This document shows positions 60,202-64,000 of a DNA stretch of 64,000 nucleotides, piece after piece; positions within the stretch are counted from its first letter, which is position 1, and every line of letters begins with the position of its first letter. Source of the DNA: Linnemannia hyalina (Eukaryota; Mortierellomycota; Mortierellomycetes; Mortierellales; Mortierellaceae). The stretch covers positions 248,001 through 312,000 of the forward strand of contig JAHRHY010000001.1 in the NCBI GenBank assembly GCA_019671135.1. The letters are read 5' to 3'. The notes beneath the pieces were generated by a model, which was given only the letters and a program-made list of their open reading frames with translations, was not told the DNA's origin and ran no database searches. Position numbers and translations under genes: made by a program.

Positions 60202-60224
60202 AGGGTGAATGTCGCTCATAGGGG
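59995..60224 (-). CDS. Small hypothetical ORF overlapping the inverted repeat
   Basis: The frame MSDIHPTDNDFTHLSHDM ... IDPPRIQQLVVTDTLLQLIP ... NDFFAAPVMNE (about 75 residues) starts at an ATG and runs through the right repeat arm and loop. The loop part has an amphipathic, coding-like pattern. No family or signal peptide is recognised. It may be a fragment of a former gene. Confidence 0.25.
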
Positions 60225-60577
60225 CTCTCGTATTACGGATGTGTTCCTGTGAGTGACGAAAAGGGCCTTTATTATTTCTTTTTAAAAAAGAGCCACACAT
60301 ATGTCCATGGCACCTATGACAATACAAGTAGTCCGTCCTTTGTAGGACACTTGTTGATCAAACTCCCCATCCATCTGTTCAAGACAAGAAAAGTATGTTT
60401 ATTATCTGGCCCGATGATAGGGTGGTCGTAAATCTGTCCATTGAATGCCATAGGCTTGGAGTCCTCCGGATAGTATCGAGTACCTAACAGTGTTTGTTTC
60501 TTGAGTTCCTCGGCAGTGGTGGCAGGAGGGGCAGAAGGGGAAGGGAACAGCGACCAAGACCGGGTCCTAGACGTCAG

Positions 60578-60988
60578 CTAAATATTATACGCCTCAATCG
60601 CCACACTACCGGCGTCTGTGCTTACAAAAGGAACATGAACGACACCGACGTATATATCAGGATCGGCCGGCTGGAGGGTGATCTTGTCGACATTACTACC
60701 ACCATCGGGAATGTTGGTCACCTTGAAGAGTTAATTCTCGTCTTTTGGGAGGCCAAGTTGGACTATGTAATGTCCACCGTCAGGGTAGCAGGTCATATAG
60801 AGCTTAGCGTATCCACTGAAGGGATCAAAGAACTGGAGCGCGTAGGTGCCATTGGCGATAGATGAAGCGGTTGAGGGTATGATGAGTACAAATATGGTCA
60901 CGGCTGAGAGTATGAGAAGTTTCTGGATCGACACGTTTTTTCTGCTATGCGGTTTATGGATAAGATGCAAAATAAGAGTTGGATGCAT
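60578..60988 (-). pseudogene. Small secreted protein gene interrupted by an in-frame TAA
   Basis: From the ATG at 60988 the frame gives an N-terminal hydrophobic segment (KLLILSAVTIFVLIIPSTAS, a signal peptide or anchor), then ANGTYALQFFDPFSGYAKLY, MTCYPDGGHYIVQLGLPKDE N, a TAA at 60731-60733, and in the same frame LFKVTNIPDGGSNVDKITLQ, PDIYVGVVHVPF and a natural TAG at 60578. The two halves read as one beta-rich extracellular domain (GTY-L, GGSNV-xIT, hYVGxxHVPF). So one codon kills an otherwise complete protein of about 136 residues. No intron of credible size removes the TAA. I do not know a name for the family. Confidence 0.5.
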
Positions 60989-61715
60989 GGCCCTTTTTTG
61001 CACTGACCAATGCGGGATGACAATAGAGCGCAATGTGATTATCGGAAATGCTTTGTATTTGTGATGGGGAGTTAAATGTGAGTGGGGTGAAGAGAAAGAC
61101 GGCGTAGGAGTGATAGGAAAGAAAGATAGCGTAGGACGACACGTCTTTTTTTTATGGCCAAGGCCATTAGTCAGTTATTATTTTTTATTCATCTCGGATG
61201 CTGAGGAAAGCCACAAAATATACCACACTATCCAAGAAAACAGAAACGATAAAAGAATATTAAAAGACAGCCAGCAAACGGTGAAGAAAGACGCGAACTA
61301 AAACATAAAAACCACAGCGCGATAGGCGACCAACTAGAATAGAGCAACGGTGAGAATGAGGTGAAGAGAGGGGAACCAACTCAACATCCCCTGTCCTTCC
61401 CTTATTTTTGGATATCATTTTGCAGAGAATGGGGAGTGAGAGTGCCACAATGTAAGAAGCGGTAGGGAATCTATCGAATTCTCCAAGGGATGCTCAGATG
61501 CTGGCTGCCTGACATTGTGCAGGATAAATAATAACGCGCCACAATATTAAATACTATTCTCTTCGGCAAAGAGTGATGGGAATGCATTGGCAAGTACCCA
61601 ACATCTATCGGGCACGCGACAAACTTCTTTGCCCTATCCCCAATGCCATCTTGAAATCAAGAAAAAAAATCGTACGACCGATTTCGGTGTTCAACTGCGG
61701 TCATGAGTCTCCACC
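60989..61715. other. Intergenic, no gene seen
   Basis: Only short frames. It separates two minus-strand small-protein genes. Confidence 0.4.
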
Positions 61716-62051
61716 TCATCTACCTAATCCTACCATTCCACGGTCGCCACCTCCTCCTCCGCCTTGTCTACCTCGTCCACACGAATACCCACGTCCTCTT
61801 CTTCGCTCGCCCTTTCCACCACCTCGTCCTCTTTCGCTCTCACCTCCCACTCCGCTATTGATAGGCAGCCGCTCTGCAAAGTCCAGACAATCGACATCAT
61901 CACCATTCTGTGGCGGCAGGGATGAAGAAGCGACAGCGGCGATATCGAGCTCGATCTCGGCTTCGGTGTCACTTTCGACGACCGTGTGGGTATTGTCGTT
62001 GGCGGTGGGATTGGCCGAGGTAGACCGTGTAAGGACTGTGACGATGACCAT
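61716..62051 (-). CDS. Small Gly/Arg-rich protein, possibly secreted
   Basis: An ORF of 111 residues from an ATG at 62051. A short hydrophobic N-terminus MVIVTVLTRSTSANP looks like a weak or truncated signal peptide. An acidic middle (VVESDTEAEIELDIAAV, NGDDVDCLDFAERLP) and a Gly/Arg-rich end (GRGGGKGERRRGRG, GRGRQGGGGGGDRG) follow. The hydrophobic part extends upstream in frame without an ATG, so a 5' exon may be missing. The family is not recognised. A second Gly-rich candidate lies 0.75 kb away on the same strand. Confidence 0.4.
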   Translation of the reverse strand: MVIVTVLTRSTSANPTANDNTHTVVESDTEAEIELDIAAVASSSLPPQNGDDVDCLDFAERLPINSGVGGESERGRGGGKGERRRGRGYSCGRGRQGGGGGGDRGMVGLGR

Positions 62052-62801
62052 GGAGATGGTCAATGTCAAGGTCGCGTATGTATGTCATGATGTGTTGTTG
62101 TTGATTTTTGGAAAGAGGTGTTTGATTGGTAGGGATAGGAGAGGAGAGGAGAAGAGAGTATAAAGGAGTAAAATATGAAATGTGCACGTTTTTGAATGAA
62201 AACCTGAAGTGAGATGGGCAGAGTTACCGAGAGCAAGTAAGGAGGGATCTGGATGGTATCCAGCTCTGAGTACAAATCCTTAGGTTCATGCAAAAGCATG
62301 GTTGGTTTCGTTAAAGAACGATGGAAACAAAAAAGAAGTGTGGTCACAAGCCATAGGGGAATGGATTCTGAATTCTGTTTAGGGGGGTGAGGGATGCAAG
62401 GGAAGGGAAGAGGAGAGGAGAGGAGAGATGCGGCATTATTTTGCGTTTTCTGAAACTTGCGCCAGGCGACTCTACCCTGAGTCTGGACCCTGAGTCTGAT
62501 AAAAAAAAATAATAGAATTAACGTGCCGAGAGCTTGTCACGAAAATGAAAACGCGTGCCCGATAAAAATGAGCCCATTGCGCTCAACAATCCTCTTTTTT
62601 TTGGGGGGTTTTTTTAGGTCTACGACAACAGCAACATCATTGCACATCCTTGCGTTGCATATCTTTTTGTATTACATTTTGGAGAACGAAGGCGAGGGAC
62701 AATAGTACAAACAACTCTAGTTTTCCCACCTAAGGTTCCCCCGCTTTTCCAAAACGTCTTCTTTCTCCATCTTCCGTCAGTCGCAACCATCACCTCCAGT
62801 C
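62052..62801. other. Intergenic, no gene seen
   Basis: It separates the two Gly-rich candidates. Frames are short and repeat-rich. Confidence 0.4.
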
Positions 62802-63119
62802 TCATCCTCTTCGCCCACCACCATCACCTTTACCCTCGCCTTGAACCCATTTATGACTACCACCACCACCGCCTTTATCACCTCTGTTGCCGCCCTGACC
62901 AAATCCAGCGCGAACCCGCCCACAAAACCACCACGCTTTCTTAGGAGTGAGGAATCGGAAGTTTCGTCCGAATATCCTCCAGCATTATGTAGGCGGCCAT
63001 TGTGTTTATTGAGGTACTGGTGAGAGCAACGGCAGCGATAAATGGTATGGTTGAATGGTGCCGTTGAGGTTGCCGGAGTTGTTCCCAAGAAGGGCTAGGA
63101 GGGTAAGGAGAACGGCCAT
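62802..63119 (-). CDS. Candidate small secreted Gly-rich peptide (two exons)
   Basis: Exon 1 (63119-63018) begins MAVLLTLLALLGNNSGN, a good signal peptide, and runs to SLPLLSP at a CCA|GTACCT donor. Exon 2 (62894-62802) after a GGTCAG acceptor encodes GGNRGDKGGGGGSHKWVQGE and a GDGGGRRG end. Phases match, giving 64 residues. The splice is inferred only from consensus. Without it exon 1 stops after 37 residues. It resembles the neighbouring Gly-rich ORF in composition and orientation, which suggests an old tandem pair. Confidence 0.35.
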
Positions 63120-64000
63120 CGATAGGGTTGTGAAGGTGTGTCCGGATGTGTGTTCATTGTTGGCGGAATTGCGGTTGTTGCTGTTGTATGTAGATATAAT
63201 ATATGAGGTTGTGAATAAGGTCAGTTTTTTTTGGGTGTTTGGTAATGTTGTTTTGTGAAAATAATATGATGGGAGTATTTATGTCACGACGGGTAGGTGA
63301 GAATTAGAAATAGTAGAAAGGGAGATCAAAGCGGACATGCTCGCAGAACTCAAAGCAACCCGAGAGTCACATCAGGGCGAGAGTGACCTGCCTTTCTTGC
63401 CAAAAGTCTTTCCTATTGAAATGGGAAGGAAACTACATCCTCTACATAGACGTTGTTCTCTATCTTTTTTGTATATGTGTTGTTTATGTGTAGGCTCCCG
63501 CTTCGTTAGTAGTGTTCTGTGATGAATAATGATAGAAATGGGATGGGGATATAGAGCATCATCACTCTCTTTCTCCCTCTCTCGCTTTTCCTGTCCTCCT
63601 TTCTGCCTGCTCCCTTTTTCCTCTCGATCGCCCTTTCCCTATTATCTATCTTCCGCTGTCTTACTCCTTGCCTTTCTCTCTGTCATTCATGCTTCTCAAC
63701 TTAAAAAATGACCCGTCGACTAAAGAGGAAGAAGATAGTGTTGTTGTAGGTGGCGTGTACCTGTCTACATTTTTGAGTCACGTAAACGCGAAATTAATTT
63801 AGGCTGATCTCATCCGCAACGAGTGTGATCCACGGCGACAAAGGTGTGCTTAACATCAAGAAAGACGCTACACCCTAATGATGGCGAAGGAATGATCAGT
63901 CAGGAAAAATATATTTTAGACTCTACCTACCCGACATCAACAACATCTGACCTTAGACCTTCTCTTCATTTTCGCTTGATCTCTCCTTGTTTTGTTGTTC
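63120..64000. other. Right edge of the window, no gene seen
   Basis: About 880 nt. A C+T-rich tract at 63555-63690 resembles gene leaders elsewhere, so a plus-strand gene may start beyond the edge. The short frame ending at 63711 is a translation of that tract. Confidence 0.4.

Overview
The window is nuclear DNA from an early-diverging filamentous fungus, most likely Mortierellomycotina (Mortierella, Linnemannia or Podila type). The reasons are the many introns of about 90-150 nt with GTAAGT-like donors and TAG/CAG acceptors, C+T-rich leaders in front of genes, and gene families (class 2 lipases, HET and NACHT-type proteins, PIF/Harbinger transposases) that look like those known from that group. 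The organism name is an inference. No tRNA, rRNA or CRISPR array was seen.

Layout. 0.45-9.1 kb: a dolichyldiphosphatase-like PAP2 lipid phosphatase, a class 2 lipase whose nucleophile serine is read as alanine, a decayed and an intact copy of a small secreted six-cysteine peptide, and GPI2 (GPI-anchor synthesis). 9.9-11.4 kb: transposase and HET-domain remains. 11.6-15.0 kb: an ABCA-type half transporter. 16.6-17.6 kb: a NACHT-like pseudogene. 17.9-21.9 kb: two minus-strand genes, one unknown and one with a calponin-homology-like region. 21.9-25.7 kb: a gene-free gap.

25.7-50.2 kb is housekeeping: a reticulon, the arginine methyltransferase PRMT1 with an 11-nt microexon, the APC/C activator CDH1, ribosomal protein uL23 divergent from COX7A, the PKA catalytic subunit split by a 3.47-kb intron, TMEM170, an IAH1-type GDSL esterase and a low-complexity single-pass membrane protein.

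50.8-59.1 kb is mobile-element territory. A piggyBac-like transposase with its centre deleted and a decayed unknown ORF lie beside the most interesting object in the window. This is a gene at 53823-58570 that encodes a FEN1/XPG-like flap nuclease followed, through an ordinary 106-nt intron, by a Fanzor (eukaryotic TnpB-like, RNA-guided RuvC nuclease) with NLS, RuvC motifs and zinc ribbon. It carries two lesions, an in-frame TAG near the N-terminus and a one-base frameshift at a run of five C, so this copy is recently inactivated or contains sequence errors. 59-64 kb holds small, weakly supported secreted-protein ORFs and a perfect 79-bp inverted repeat.

Exon coordinates were read by eye from splice consensus and protein continuity. 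Family names rest on recognised motifs, not on database searches.
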